This document shows positions 28,907 through 38,343 of a DNA stretch of 53,180 bases, piece after piece. Origin of the DNA: Alphaproteobacteria bacterium. GTDB lineage: Bacteria; Pseudomonadota; Alphaproteobacteria; Micropepsales; Micropepsaceae. How positions within the stretch are numbered: the first letter of the stretch is position 1; each line of letters starts with the position of its first letter. The notes beneath the pieces were generated by a model. That model was not told the origin of the DNA. It was given only the letters and a program-made list of their open reading frames with translations, and did no database searches. Where the stretch lies: the NCBI GenBank assembly GCA_017308375.1, contig JAFKEW010000067.1, forward strand, positions 1 through 53,180. The letters run 5' to 3'. The translations under genes were made by a program, and so were the position numbers.

Positions 28907-30161
28907 AACGCAGCGCCTCCACCGGATCGAGGCGGGCGGCCCGCCACGAAGGATAAAGCGTGGCGAGGAACGAGAGCGACAGCGCCATGGCCACCACCGC
29001 AATCACCTCTCCCATATCCATTTCGGCCGGCATCTTCGACAGGAAATAGATTTCCGGGTTGAACAGGGTCGTGCCCGTGAGGCTGGAGAGGAATTGACGG
29101 ATTTCCTCGATATAGGAACAGAACACCACGCCGATAATGAGACCGGTAATGGTGCCGAGCACGCCGATGCTGGCGCCCGCGATGAAGAACACCCGCATCA
29201 CCGCACCGCGCGCCGCACCCATGGTGCGCAGGATCGCAATGTCGCCGCCCTTATCCTTCACCAGCATGACGAGGCCTGAAACGATGTTGAGCGCCGCCAC
29301 CAGAATGATGAGCGTGAGGATCAGGAACATCACATTGCGTTCGACCTGAAGCGCGCCGAACAGGCTGGAATTCATATCCTGCCAGGTGACGATGCGCATA
29401 TGCGGACCGACGGTGCGAGAAATGCCGGGGATGACCGTGCCGAGATTATCGGGGTTGGTCACCATCACTTCCAGATCGCTGACGCTGCCGTTCATGTTGA
29501 AATAGAGCTGCGCTTCTTCAAGCGGCATGAAGATGAAGGTGGCATCGTATTCGCTCATGCCGATGTTGAAGGTGCCGGCAATGGAATAGGTTTTCACCCG
29601 CGGCGTGGTGCCGAAGGGGGTGACATTCCCCTCCGGCGCGATGAGGGTGATGTTCATGCCGGGAAGCAGGCCCAGCTTCTGCGCCAGACGGTAACCGACG
29701 ATGACCGAGTCACCACCCTGAAAACGGGCGAGCGCGCCGGGCGAAAGTTTGGTGGACACGGTGGTGAACTGGCGCAAATCATCGCGCGTTATTCCCCGCA
29801 CCAGCGCGCCGCTGTTGATGCCATTGGCCGAGGCCATCACCTGTCCATCCACCACCGGGGTGGCGCGGGTGACGCCGGAAACGCTGCGCAGCTTCGCGGC
29901 CAGACCTTCATAATCCGTCAGCGGCCCCGACAGACTTTGCACCACGACGTGGCCATTGAGGCCCAGGATGCGCGAGAGCAGTTCGTGGCGGAAACCGTTC
30001 ATCACACTCATTACGATGATGAGGGTGGCGACGCCGAGCGCGATGCCGATCAGTGAAATGACCGAAATGACGGAGACAAAACCTTCCTTGCGGCGCGCGC
30101 GCAGATAACGCAGCGCGATCATCCATTCGAACGGCGCAAATGCGCGGGTGCCGTTGGCCAT
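28899..30161 (-). CDS. lolC: Lipoprotein-releasing ABC transporter permease LolC/E
   Basis: This is the membrane partner of LolD. The first membrane helix follows the family start [34 protein letters not shown] large periplasmic MacB-like domain (about residues 45-270) follows, then three C-terminal membrane helices of the FtsX type, ending in the [19 protein letters not shown] coupling tail. Alphaproteobacteria usually have one such permease serving as a homodimer, consistent with a single gene here. Length is 420 residues. Its start is 5 bp after the antitoxin stop, so it may be read through from the toxin-antitoxin unit and proS. Confidence 0.95.
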   Translation of the reverse strand: MANGTRAFAPFEWMIALRYLRARRKEGFVSVISVISLIGIALGVATLIIVMSVMNGFRHELLSRILGLNGHVVVQSLSGPLTDYEGLAAKLRSVSGVTRATPVVDGQVMASANGINSGALVRGITRDDLRQFTTVSTKLSPGALARFQGGDSVIVGYRLAQKLGLLPGMNITLIAPEGNVTPFGTTPRVKTYSIAGTFNIGMSEYDATFIFMPLEEAQLYFNMNGSVSDLEVMVTNPDNLGTVIPGISRTVGPHMRIVTWQDMNSSLFGALQVERNVMFLILTLIILVAALNIVSGLVMLVKDKGGDIAILRTMGAARGAVMRVFFIAGASIGVLGTITGLIIGVVFCSYIEEIRQFLSSLTGTTLFNPEIYFLSKMPAEMDMGEVIAVVAMALSLSFLATLYPSWRAARLDPVEALRYE

Positions 30162-30166
30162 GCTGT

Positions 30167-30451
30167 TCAGGCCGCGATCTTCAGCTTGAGGCCGAGGGCG
30201 TGAACGACTTTAAGAACCGTGTCGATTTTTGGATTCCCATCCTTGGACAGCGCCTTATACAGGCTTTCGCGGCCGAGGCCGGTCTTTTTCGCGATCTTCG
30301 CCATGCCTTTGGCCCGTGCAACAACACCCAACGCATAAGCAATAAGGGCCGGATCGCCATCTTCGAACACAGCTTCCAGATAATTCGCGATGTCTTCTTC
30401 GGTCTTCAGAGATTCGGCTGAATCCCATGGCCGCGTTTTCAGCCTGGACAT
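30167..30451 (-). CDS. Addiction-module antidote protein, HTH type
   Basis: A 94-residue protein of the HigA-like antidote family (COG3636 type). The N-terminal ~30 residues (DIANYLEAVFEDGDPALIAYALG) form the toxin-facing part. A helix-turn-helix follows (MAKIAKKTGLGRESLYKALSKDGNPKIDTVLKV, two segments in the second half of the protein). It should neutralise the toxin encoded 3 bp upstream and repress the module. The toxin-first gene order is that of HigBA-like systems. ATG 30451 is used. The partner pairing and family are clear; the target of the toxin is not. Confidence 0.88.
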   Translation of the reverse strand: MSRLKTRPWDSAESLKTEEDIANYLEAVFEDGDPALIAYALGVVARAKGMAKIAKKTGLGRESLYKALSKDGNPKIDTVLKVVHALGLKLKIAA

Positions 30452-30454
30452 TTT

Positions 30455-30751
30455 CTATTCCCTTTCGCGTTCGGCCAGCGCAAGCGCCTTGGCAATATCC
30501 CGCCTTTGTGTCCGCTTGTCGCCGCCCGCCAGCAAAACGATCACGACTTTATCGCGCCGCATGAAATAGACGCGATAACCCGGGCCATAATCGATCCGCA
30601 TTTCGGAGACGCCCGAACCGATAGGCCGAACATCACCGGGATTGCCAAGCACCAATCTGTCGATGCGGGCATGAACGCGCGCCTGCGCCTTTCCATCCTT
30701 CAGCCGGAAAAACCAGTCTGCGAATTCATCCGTCTGGATGACTTCATACAT
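30455..30751 (-). CDS. RelE/ParE-superfamily addiction-module toxin
   Basis: A 98-residue basic protein of the RelE/ParE superfamily, COG3657 branch. The start MYEVIQTDEFADWFFRL is followed by a helical hairpin (KAQARVHARIDRLVLG), a beta sheet with SEMRIDYGPGYRVYFMRRDKVVIVLLAGGDKRTQ, and a C-terminal helix (RDIAKALALAERE). Such toxins act as mRNA interferases or gyrase poisons; the sequence does not decide which. ATG 30751 is used rather than the frame's first codon at 30781, which overlaps the proS stop. The antidote follows 3 bp later. Confidence 0.87.
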   Translation of the reverse strand: MYEVIQTDEFADWFFRLKDGKAQARVHARIDRLVLGNPGDVRPIGSGVSEMRIDYGPGYRVYFMRRDKVVIVLLAGGDKRTQRRDIAKALALAERERE

Positions 30752-30752
30752 A

Positions 30753-30781
30753 ATTGTATCCCACAGGATACGTCCAGTCAA
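30753..30781 (-). promoter_or_regulatory. Candidate promoter and operator of the toxin-antitoxin module
   Basis: The 16-bp inverted repeat GTATCC-TGTG-GGATAC occupies 30756-30771, just upstream of the toxin ATG, and is a likely operator for the antidote. TTGACT (30776-30781) and TACAAT (30753-30758) are spaced by exactly 17 bp around it. The -35 overlaps the proS stop codon. The -10 lies only 1 bp from the ATG, so a transcript from it could not include that start codon; either the promoter or the chosen start needs testing. Confidence 0.6.
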
Positions 30782-32100
30782 GAACCGGCGAAGCGGTTGA
30801 GCGCAGCGTCGAGACTGATTTCTTCCTTGGCCCCGGTGGCGCGGGTTTTGACCTCTACCGCCCCGCTCGCAAGACTGCGCGGGCCGACCACGATCTGAAC
30901 CGGAATGCCGATCAGATCCATGGTGGCGAATTTTGCGCCGGGACGCTCGTTCGTATCGTCATAGAGAACGTCGCGCCCGGCCCTGGTCAGTGCGGCATAG
31001 AGTTTGTCACAGGCCGCATCGGTCGCGGCATCGCCCACCTTCAGATTGATCAACGCGATGTCGAACGGCGCCACCGGAGCGGGCCAGATGATACCGGCAT
31101 CGTCGTGGCTCGCCTCGATGATCGCACCGACGAGACGGGAAACCCCAATACCGTAGGACCCGCCCTCGACAGGGACATCCTTCCCGTCCGGCCCCGTCAC
31201 CACCGCCTTCATCGGTTTGGAATATTTGCTGCCGAAGTAGAACACCTGCCCGACTTCGATGCCGCGCGCGGTGACGCGCTTCGCTTCCGGCACCTCAGCC
31301 TCGAACCGGGCCTGGTCATGCACATCGGAGGTGGCGGCATAAAGCGCGGTGCGTTCGGCCACGATGGGTGAAAGATCGGAGTCGAAATCCACATCCTCCC
31401 CCGGCACCGGCATATCGATCAGATCCTGATGCAGGAAGACCTGGCTTTCGCCGGTTTCGGCCAGCACGATGAATTCGTGGGAAAGATCGCCGCCAATGGG
31501 GCCGGTTTCCGCCCGCATCGGAATGGTTTTGAGGCCCATACGCGCAAAGGTGCGCAAATAGGCGACGTACATCTTGTTATAGGAGCGCCGCGCCCCTTCC
31601 TTGTCGAGGTCGAAGGAATAAGCATCCTTCATCAGAAATTCGCGGCCGCGCATGACGCCGAAGCGGGGCCGCACTTCGTCCCGGAATTTCCACTGGATGT
31701 GATAAAGGTTGAGCGGCAGCGATTTGTAGGAGCGGACATAGCTGCGGAAAATGTCCGTCACCATATCCTCATTGGTTGGGCCGTAGAGCATTTCACGGTC
31801 ATGCCGGTCCTTGATGCGGAGCATTTCGGGACCGTAGGCATCGTAGCGCCCGGTCTCCTTCCACAATTCGGAGGGCTGAAGTGTCGGCATCAGGATTTCG
31901 ATGGCACCAGCACGGTTCATCTCCTCCCGCACGATCTGTTCGATCTTTTGCAGCACGCGGATGCCGAGCGGCAGCCAGGCGTAAATCCCTGCCGCCTCCT
32001 GCCGGACCAGACCGGCGCGCAGCATCAGGCGATGGGAGACGATCTGCGCTTCGGCAGGGGTTTCTTTCAGGACGGGTAGGAAAAAGCGGGAAAGGCGCAT
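30778..32100 (-). CDS. proS: Prolyl-tRNA synthetase (short alphaproteobacterial type)
   Basis: ProS charges tRNA(Pro). The class II motifs are present: [17 protein letters not shown] (motif 1), [19 protein letters not shown] (motif 2) and [13 protein letters not shown] (motif 3), with the C-terminal anticodon-binding domain after it. The 440-residue length shows that the ~180-residue editing insertion of E. coli ProS is missing, which is normal for alphaproteobacteria. The start is [15 protein letters not shown] at ATG 32100. The usual downstream partners are lolC-lolD; here a toxin-antitoxin pair separates them. Confidence 0.97.
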   Translation of the reverse strand: MRLSRFFLPVLKETPAEAQIVSHRLMLRAGLVRQEAAGIYAWLPLGIRVLQKIEQIVREEMNRAGAIEILMPTLQPSELWKETGRYDAYGPEMLRIKDRHDREMLYGPTNEDMVTDIFRSYVRSYKSLPLNLYHIQWKFRDEVRPRFGVMRGREFLMKDAYSFDLDKEGARRSYNKMYVAYLRTFARMGLKTIPMRAETGPIGGDLSHEFIVLAETGESQVFLHQDLIDMPVPGEDVDFDSDLSPIVAERTALYAATSDVHDQARFEAEVPEAKRVTARGIEVGQVFYFGSKYSKPMKAVVTGPDGKDVPVEGGSYGIGVSRLVGAIIEASHDDAGIIWPAPVAPFDIALINLKVGDAATDAACDKLYAALTRAGRDVLYDDTNERPGAKFATMDLIGIPVQIVVGPRSLASGAVEVKTRATGAKEEISLDAALNRFAGS

Positions 32101-32226
32101 GGGACGGACGATCCGGGCTCAAAAACAGGCTCACTTCTTACGAGAGGGGACGCGGCGGCGCAATTGCACCGGTGCGTCCGGTCATGCGAATTTGACCGCC
32201 GGGCCCGTTTTGATGGGATTGGTGGC

Positions 32227-33009
32227 ATGAAAATCGCGACATGGAATGTGAACTCGATCAAGGCACGGCTGGAAGCCGTGACGGAGTGGCTGAAAGAGGC
32301 GGAGCCCGATATCGCCTGCCTGCAGGAGCTGAAATGCACCGACGATACCTTTCCGCGCGAGGCGTTCGAGGATCTGGGCTATAATTGCGCCGTACACGGA
32401 CAAAAGACCTATAACGGCGTGGCCATCCTGTCCAAGCTGCCGCTGGAGGATGTGACGCCACGCCTGCCGGGCGGCGATGGTGATGATCACGCCCGCTATC
32501 TGGAGGCCGTGGTCTCCGGCAAAAAGGGGACATTGCGCGTCGCCTCCATCTACGCGCCGAACGGCAACCCCATCGGAACGGACAAATACACCTACAAGCT
32601 CGGCTGGTTAGAGCGGCTGGCGGCCCACGCGCGCGATGTTCTGGCGCTTGAGGAACCCGCAGCCCTGATGGGCGATTACAACGTCATTCCGACACCGGAT
32701 GATGTCTATGACCCCAAGGCGTGGCTGAACGATGCCCTGTTCCAGCCGGAATCGCGTGCCGGCCTCAGGCGGATCGAATATCTGGGCTACACCGACGCCT
32801 TCCGCGCCTGCCATGCCGAGACGCATCAATACACCTTCTGGGACTACCAGGCCGGCGCCTGGCAGAAGGATCACGGCATCCGCATCGACCACATTCTGCT
32901 GTCACCGCAGGCGGCGGACCATCTGAAACACAGCGCCATCGACAAACAGGTACGCGGGCGCGAACGGCCGAGCGACCATGTGCCGGTGTGGTGCGAACTC
33001 GATTTGTGA
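32227..33009 (+). CDS. xthA: Exodeoxyribonuclease III
   Basis: ExoIII cuts abasic sites and removes damaged 3' ends in base excision repair. The start MKIATWNVNSIKARL holds the catalytic Asn. The metal-binding Glu is in IACLQELK, the catalytic residues in GDYNVIP, the DNA-contact region in HQYTFWDYQAGAW, and the C-terminal His in SDHVPVWCEL. Length is 260 residues. ATG 32227 begins the conserved fold, so the earlier in-frame start at 32164 is not used. It is divergent from proS across a 126-bp gap that holds no gene or SOS box I can find. Confidence 0.95.
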   Translation: MKIATWNVNSIKARLEAVTEWLKEAEPDIACLQELKCTDDTFPREAFEDLGYNCAVHGQKTYNGVAILSKLPLEDVTPRLPGGDGDDHARYLEAVVSGKKGTLRVASIYAPNGNPIGTDKYTYKLGWLERLAAHARDVLALEEPAALMGDYNVIPTPDDVYDPKAWLNDALFQPESRAGLRRIEYLGYTDAFRACHAETHQYTFWDYQAGAWQKDHGIRIDHILLSPQAADHLKHSAIDKQVRGRERPSDHVPVWCELDL

Positions 33010-33035
33010 GGCCCGATCTCTAAGGGGAGGTAGAA

Positions 33036-33398
33036 ATGGCTCGTCTGGATCACATTTCCCTGCCGGTGCGCGACTGGCAAACCTCACGCGATTGGTACCG
33101 GGACAATCTGGGTTTCGAGGTCGAATTCGAGATCGCGGAGCGCAAAACCGCCGCCATGCGCGACGAAGCCGATCTGACCCTATTTCTCTATGAAGGCGAG
33201 GTCACGCCCTGCCCCGGCATAGCCTTCACTATCCAGGTCGACGATGTGAAGGCGAAGCATAGCGCGTTGTCAGCCCGTGGCATCGCATTCGTTCACCCAC
33301 CAATGAAAGTGTTTTGGGGGTTTGGCGCCGAACTAAACGATCCCGACGGTTATTGCCTTCGGCTGTGGGACCCAAAATCCATGAAGGAGAATGGCTGA
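33036..33398 (+). CDS. VOC/glyoxalase-fold protein
   Basis: A 120-residue vicinal-oxygen-chelate protein, starting ARLDHISLPVRDWQTSRDWY, with the two beta-alpha-beta-beta-beta modules of the fold. The N-terminal His metal ligand is present. The C-terminal ligand, usually Glu in the motif DPDGY-x-x-E-L, is replaced by Arg (DPDGYCLRLWDP). It may therefore bind a ligand without the usual metal site, and the substrate is unknown. A strong GGGGAGG ribosome site lies before ATG 33036. It follows xthA by 26 bp and its stop directly abuts the convergent pleD stop. Confidence 0.82.
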   Translation: MARLDHISLPVRDWQTSRDWYRDNLGFEVEFEIAERKTAAMRDEADLTLFLYEGEVTPCPGIAFTIQVDDVKAKHSALSARGIAFVHPPMKVFWGFGAELNDPDGYCLRLWDPKSMKENG

Positions 33399-34769
33399 TT
33401 AAGCCGCGTCGGCAACCACGCGATTGCGGCCATCGCGTTTGGCGCGGTAGAGCGCCTGATCGGCCCGGTGGAGCAGCGCCTCTGCCGTATCGGCCGCCCC
33501 CTCGCTGCCGGCAATGCCGATGCTGATCGTGATACTGAGCTTGCCAGGATCGCGGCTGATGACAAAGGGTGTCGTCTCCACGCTGCGGCGCAGGCGTTCG
33601 GCCACCGCATAGGCAAAGGACACGTCCGTATCGGGCATCACCACTACAAATTCCTCGCCGCCATAACGGCAGGCGAGATCGATGCCGCGCACATTGGCAC
33701 CGATGCGGGTTGCAAACTCCCGCAGGATTTCGTCACCGATGTCATGGCCGTGGGTGTCATTGACCGATTTGAAGTAGTCGATATCCATGATCAGGAAAGC
33801 AAGCGGGCGGTGGCCGGAATTGGCGGTCGCCACCAGATTGGCCAGATGGCGTTCCATGTAACGCCGATTGTGCAGACCGGTGAGCTGATCGGTGATCGCC
33901 ATTTCGAGACTGAGCTGCACATTGTGGCGCAGATGATCGGCATAACGCTTCTTGCGCAACTGGGTGCGGACGCGTGCGATCAGTTCGTTCTTGTCCACCG
34001 GGCGGGTGAGATAATCGTTCACACCCATTTCCAGTGCCTGGGTCAGCTTGCGCCGTTCGCCCTCACTGACGAGAACCAGGATCGGCACGTTGCGGCCCTG
34101 CGGAAGGGAGCGAAGCTGCGAGCACAGGCGCAAGCCGTCAAAGCCGCGCATGCCGAGGCTGACCACGATCAGGTCGAAATCGCCACCGCGGACACGCACC
34201 ATCGCCTCTTCAAACGTGTCGGTGGCAACCATGTCATTCCCGGCTTCCAGCGCGCCCTTGAACCAGGCGACGGATTCCGGCCTGTCTTCGATCACCAGAA
34301 TGCGGCCGGGGGGCGCATTTTCGAGCAGGGTTTCCGCCGGATCCACAAGACCCATGCTCTGGCCGGTGGTTTCGCGCATCCGCAATTCGTCCGTCATCAT
34401 TTTCAGACGGACAAGGCTGCGCACACGGGCGAACAGAGCCGCGTCATCGACCGGCTTGGTCAAAAAATCATCAGCGCCCGCATCCAGACCGGCGACGCGG
34501 TCGCTCGGCTGATCCAGCGCGGTGACCATCACCACAGGGACATGGGCGGTCTTGGGATTCTGTTTGATGCGGCGGCAGGCCTCGAACCCGTCCATCCCCG
34601 GCATCATCACATCGAGCAGGATGATGTCGGGTGCGCATTCGGCGGTCTTTTCAATCGCCTCAAGCCCGTTGAACGCGGTCACGACCTCGAAATATTCCGC
34701 CGTCAGCTTGGCTTCGAGCAGCTTGACGTTGGAAAGAATATCATCGACGACGAGGACACGCGCGGTCAT
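33399..34769 (-). CDS. pleD: Diguanylate cyclase response regulator PleD
   Basis: PleD makes cyclic di-GMP when phosphorylated and controls polar development and adhesion in alphaproteobacteria. The first receiver domain has its phospho-Asp in DIILLDVMMPGMDG and the conserved Lys in FLTKPVDD. The second receiver (about residues 150-270) is degenerate, as in Caulobacter PleD, with DLIVVSLGMRGFDG. The GGDEF domain carries GGEEF, and an RxxD inhibitory site (RGID) lies five residues before it, so product feedback is expected. Length 456 residues. It follows divK by 4 bp. Confidence 0.96.
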   Translation of the reverse strand: MTARVLVVDDILSNVKLLEAKLTAEYFEVVTAFNGLEAIEKTAECAPDIILLDVMMPGMDGFEACRRIKQNPKTAHVPVVMVTALDQPSDRVAGLDAGADDFLTKPVDDAALFARVRSLVRLKMMTDELRMRETTGQSMGLVDPAETLLENAPPGRILVIEDRPESVAWFKGALEAGNDMVATDTFEEAMVRVRGGDFDLIVVSLGMRGFDGLRLCSQLRSLPQGRNVPILVLVSEGERRKLTQALEMGVNDYLTRPVDKNELIARVRTQLRKKRYADHLRHNVQLSLEMAITDQLTGLHNRRYMERHLANLVATANSGHRPLAFLIMDIDYFKSVNDTHGHDIGDEILREFATRIGANVRGIDLACRYGGEEFVVVMPDTDVSFAYAVAERLRRSVETTPFVISRDPGKLSITISIGIAGSEGAADTAEALLHRADQALYRAKRDGRNRVVADAA

Positions 34770-34773
34770 GGGC

Positions 34774-35136
34774 TCAGCCGATGAACTGGCGGACGGTGTC
34801 GAGGAAACTGGTCACGGAAATCGGCTTCGAGATATAGGCTTCACAGCCGCCCTGGCGGATGACTTCCTCGTCCCCCTTCATCGCGAAAGCGGTGACGGCG
34901 ACAACCGGAATGGATTTCAGCGTGTCGTCTTCCTTCAGCCATTTGGTGACTTCGAGGCCGGAGACTTCCGGAAGCTGGATGTCCATCAGGATCAGATCGG
35001 GGCGGTGTTCGCGGGCGATGTCCAGCGCCTCCATCCCGTCCTTGGTCTGGAGAATATTGTAGCCGTGCGCATCGAGCAGATCGTGGAAGAGCTTCATATT
35101 GAGCTCATTGTCTTCCACGATCAGAACGGTCTTCAT
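34774..35136 (-). CDS. divK: Single-domain response regulator DivK
   Basis: DivK is a stand-alone receiver that links the kinases DivJ and PleC to CtrA and polarity control in alphaproteobacteria. The start [17 protein letters not shown] carries the acidic pocket, the phospho-Asp is in [13 protein letters not shown], and the Thr and Lys switches are in [13 protein letters not shown] and [12 protein letters not shown] 35136 gives 120 residues; 13 extra residues in frame before it are not supported. The pairing divK-pleD matches Caulobacter, where the two proteins act in one pathway. Confidence 0.96.
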   Translation of the reverse strand: MKTVLIVEDNELNMKLFHDLLDAHGYNILQTKDGMEALDIAREHRPDLILMDIQLPEVSGLEVTKWLKEDDTLKSIPVVAVTAFAMKGDEEVIRQGGCEAYISKPISVTSFLDTVRQFIG

Positions 35137-35290
35137 CTTGACGTCCATGCCCGGCACTCCGATCCCTGGCACCAAGGGTGCCCCTGATAAACGGCCATTC
35201 CCCGCACCGGTGGCGATCCCGGTAAAGGCGCCTGCGGTTTGGTAGTATTAAGCGGGATGTCTTAACGCTCCCTTGACGATGGAGGTTTCG

Positions 35291-35551
35291 ATGACAACGG
35301 CGGAGGCCGAAATCCTCGCACTCAAGGCGCTGGCGTTCCTTGCAAATTCCGAGGACGGTTTGAACAGGTTATGCAATGCCTCAGGTCTTAACGCCGGTGA
35401 CCTGCGGGCACAGGCCGGGGAACCGGAGACTTTGGCGGCAATTCTGGACTTTTTGCTGCAGAATGAGGAACTTCTGGTTGCATTCTGCGATGACGCGACA
35501 ATTGATCCACGCGCCGTGCACCGCGCGGCCTACCGGCTGGCCACACCATGA
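35291..35551 (+). CDS. DUF3572 family protein
   Basis: A small acidic 86-residue helical protein of the DUF3572 family, found in alphaproteobacteria and often near divK. Residues ~1-80 match the family pattern, with ALKALAFLANSEDGLNRL and the central AILDFLLQNEELLVAFC. There is no signal peptide or membrane span, and the function is unknown. A perfect GGAGG ribosome site lies 5 bp before ATG 35291, so the extra codons back to 35273 are rejected. The stop codon overlaps the next start as ATGA. Confidence 0.88.
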   Translation: MTTAEAEILALKALAFLANSEDGLNRLCNASGLNAGDLRAQAGEPETLAAILDFLLQNEELLVAFCDDATIDPRAVHRAAYRLATP

Positions 35552-36192
35552 CCCAAACCCCGCTTCTGACCACGACCGAGACCATCCAGCTATCCGGGCG
35601 GCCGCTTCTGATCACCGATGCCGATGAGGTTTTGTTCAGGTTTGTCGATGGCTTCATGACGTTTCTTGAACAAAGGAATTTGTATCTCGATCTCTCCAGC
35701 TATCGCCTGCACGGCAACGTGAAGCAGCGGCAGGGCGATCTGGCCGTGCCCAACCGGGATGTGACGGAGCTGTTGAACACCTTCCGTCACGACCTCGATT
35801 CGCTGGTGGCCGTAGGCGGGGCGCGGGACAGCGTGAACCGGCTGTCCGGGCAGATGGACGTGGTGATTCTGTCCAACGTCTCGGACGCGCAGGCCGGTGC
35901 CCGGCTCCGGAATCTGGCGGCCGAGGGATTTGCCTTTCCGCTGATTCCCAATGCCGGGGCCAAGGGGCCCGCGGTGAAGGTGCTGGCGGAGAAGGCCGGC
36001 AGCCCCACCTTCTTCATCGACGACATTCCCAGCCATATCGATTCGGTGGCGGTGGAAGCGCCCGCCGTCACCTGTATCCACTTTGTCGGCGATGAACGGT
36101 TGAAGCCGCTGTTGCCCAAGGCGGAGAAGGCGCAGCTTCGCGCCGATGACTGGGCCGAGATCGAACGCTTTATCACCGGGAAGCTCGGCTGA
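35548..36192 (+). CDS. HAD-superfamily protein
   Basis: A 214-residue cytoplasmic protein with the HAD phosphatase motifs intact: DADEV in ITDADEVLFRF (motif I), the Ser in VVILSNVSD (motif II), a Lys in GAKGPAVKVL (motif III), and the double Asp in TFFIDDIPSHIDSV (motif IV). A long helical cap is inserted after motif I (about residues 35-90). The substrate cannot be told. It is translationally coupled to the DUF3572 gene by an ATGA overlap, and dinB starts 4 bp downstream, so the three form an operon. Confidence 0.82.
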   Translation: MTQTPLLTTTETIQLSGRPLLITDADEVLFRFVDGFMTFLEQRNLYLDLSSYRLHGNVKQRQGDLAVPNRDVTELLNTFRHDLDSLVAVGGARDSVNRLSGQMDVVILSNVSDAQAGARLRNLAAEGFAFPLIPNAGAKGPAVKVLAEKAGSPTFFIDDIPSHIDSVAVEAPAVTCIHFVGDERLKPLLPKAEKAQLRADDWAEIERFITGKLG

Positions 36193-36195
36193 ACC

Positions 36196-37414
36196 ATGAG
36201 CGCGTTCTGCCGCGACTGTCTTTCCGACACCGCGCCCGGCACGACGCGCTGCAAGCATTGCGGCGGCAGGCGGATTCTGGCCCATGACGAGCTGGCCCAG
36301 CTTTCGATCGCGCATCTGGATTGCGACGCCTTCTATGCCGCGATCGAAAAGCGCGACAACCCTGCCCTGCGCGACAAGGCGGTGATCGTCGGCGGCACCT
36401 CGCGGCGCGGCGTGGTTTCGACGGCCTGTTACGTCGCGCGCATCAATGGTGTGCGATCCGCCATGCCGATGTTCAAGGCGCTGGAGCTTTGCCCGCATGC
36501 GGTGGTCATCCATCCCAATTTCGTCAAATACACCGAGGCTTCGCGCGCCATCCGCACGATGATGCGGGAACTGACCCCGCTGGTGCAGCCACTGTCGCTC
36601 GACGAAGCCTATATGGACCTTTCCGGGACCGAGCGGCTGCACGGAAGAAGCCCAGCGAAAACGCTGGCCGCATTGACGGCGCGCATCGAACGCGAGGTGG
36701 GGATCACCGCCTCCATCGGACTTTCCTGCAACAAGTTTCTGGCCAAGCTGGCTTCCGACCTCGACAAGCCGCGGGGCTTTGCCGTGATCGGCGCGAAAGA
36801 AGCCAAAGTATTCCTGCGGCAGCGGCCGGTCTCGTTCCTGCGCGGGGCAGGAGCGGCCCTTCAGGCGCGCCTGGCCAAGGACGGGATCACGACGATCGCC
36901 CAGATTCAGGATACCGACCCGAAAGTTCTGGCGGGACGCTATGGTTCGACCGGGCTGTGGCTCTATCGCATGGCGCAAGCCGAGGATCACAGCGCTGTCG
37001 AAGCGCATTCTGTGGGCGCTGGCCGAAAAGGTTTCGCGCCGGGCCAAGGCCGCGGAGCTTGGCGGGCGCACGGTGACATTGAAGCTCAAAACCAAATCCT
37101 TTCGTATCAAGACGCGCAGCCTTTCGATCGATGCGCCGACGCAACTGGCCGACCGCATCTTTCGCGTGGCGCGCGAGGCGCTGAAACGCGAATGCGACGG
37201 CACGGCGTACCGCCTTCTTGGTGTTGGCATCAGCCAGTTGCACGGCCCTGTCGATTGCGACCCGCCCGATCTGGTGGACAGCGGCGCGGGCAAGCGCGCC
37301 AAGGCCGAACACGCAATGGACGAAGTGCGCGCAAAATTCGGCAGCGCCGCCGTGGGCAAGGGACGGCAATTACAGACGGGCGCAAGAGCCGTTCGCAAAG
37401 GACAGACGCACTGA
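36196..37414 (+). pseudogene. dinB: DNA polymerase IV gene dinB, disrupted by an internal out-of-frame deletion
   Basis: This is a Y-family translesion polymerase gene. The first part has the alphaproteobacterial N-terminal zinc ribbon (Cys5, Cys8, Cys19, Cys22), the palm residues in [12 protein letters not shown], the catalytic [11 protein letters not shown] and the helix-hairpin-helix region up to [10 protein letters not shown]. Near base 36990 the homology breaks. The next recognisable piece, [13 protein letters not shown], is in the +1 frame, and the ~25-residue linker normally holding the K-S-x-S-x-E-x-T-F motif is absent. The little-finger domain then continues in that frame to 37414. 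The original frame runs on to 37497 with unrelated residues. The gene therefore looks broken by a deletion of roughly 70-80 bp, not a multiple of three. A sequencing or assembly error is the alternative. Palm catalytic residues are intact in the truncated frame. Confidence 0.85.
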
Positions 37415-37466
37415 ATTGGCCTGTCGCATTCCTCAAGAGGAAGGTGAGAGAAAGCGACGCCGGAAC

Positions 37467-38333
37467 TTATCCATTGTGGCCGGTGAGTGGGCCGTAGAGA
37501 TCCGGCCGGCGGTCGCGGAACAGGCCCCAGGACGCGCGCATTTTCGCGATGTCATCCAGATCGAAAGTCGCCGTCACAACACCTTCGCCACTGCGGCCGA
37601 GCTCGGCAACGATTTCGCCGGTTGGACTTGCGATGAAGGACGAACCGTAAAACGTCACCTCCCCCGCCTGGCCGGTTTCGCGGCCGATACGATTGGAGGC
37701 AACCAACGGCATATAGTTCGCGCCCGCATGGCCCTGCATCACACGGCGCCAATGATCGCGGCTGTCCACCGGCGGGGCGGGCGGCGGCTCAGTCCCGATG
37801 GCGGTGGGATAAAACAGGATTTCCGCCCCCAGCAGCGCCATGGCGCGCGCACTTTCGGGAAACCATTGATCCCAACAAATACCGGCACCGACCATCCCGT
37901 AGCGGGTTTTCCAAACCTTGAAGCCGGTGTCGCCGGGGGTGAAATAGAACTTCTCCTGATAACCGGGCCCATCGGGGATGTGCGATTTGCGATAGAGGCC
38001 GAGCACGCTGCCATCGGCATCCACCATCGCCAGCGAATTGAAATGGCTGTGGCCGGCGCGTTCAAAAAAGCTGACGGGCAGGACGACACCCAATTCGCCC
38101 GCAAGGCGCGCGAACCGCGCAATCACCGGATTGTCCGCAAAGGGGCGCGCAAGCGCGTAATGATCCGCCGACTGGTCCTGACAGAAATAAGGCGTCTCGA
38201 ACAATTCCTGCAGCAGGATGATCTGTGCCCCCTGCCCCGCCGCCTGACGCACCAGCGTCTCGGCGCGTGCGAGATTTTTTTCGATATCCCAGCCGCAGGC
38301 GAATTGTGTGGCCGCGAGCGTCACGGTTCTCAT
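37467..38333 (-). CDS. aguB: N-carbamoylputrescine amidase
   Basis: AguB hydrolyses N-carbamoylputrescine to putrescine, CO2 and ammonia; it belongs to the nitrilase superfamily. The Glu-Lys-Cys triad is in [23 protein letters not shown] and [12 protein letters not shown]. The start [16 protein letters not shown] at ATG 38333 gives 288 residues; a GTG at 38342 is an alternative. It lies 10 bp after aguA, the enzyme that makes its substrate. The end overlaps the extended dinB frame, but not the restored dinB end. Confidence 0.95.
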   Translation of the reverse strand: MRTVTLAATQFACGWDIEKNLARAETLVRQAAGQGAQIILLQELFETPYFCQDQSADHYALARPFADNPVIARFARLAGELGVVLPVSFFERAGHSHFNSLAMVDADGSVLGLYRKSHIPDGPGYQEKFYFTPGDTGFKVWKTRYGMVGAGICWDQWFPESARAMALLGAEILFYPTAIGTEPPPAPPVDSRDHWRRVMQGHAGANYMPLVASNRIGRETGQAGEVTFYGSSFIASPTGEIVAELGRSGEGVVTATFDLDDIAKMRASWGLFRDRRPDLYGPLTGHNG

Positions 38334-38343
38334 CTGCCGCACC

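Noticed and set aside
35248..35265. TTAA-N10-TTAA upstream of the DUF3572 gene, opposite divK, as a CtrA site
   Set aside because: CtrA boxes have a 7-bp spacer; 10 bp does not fit.
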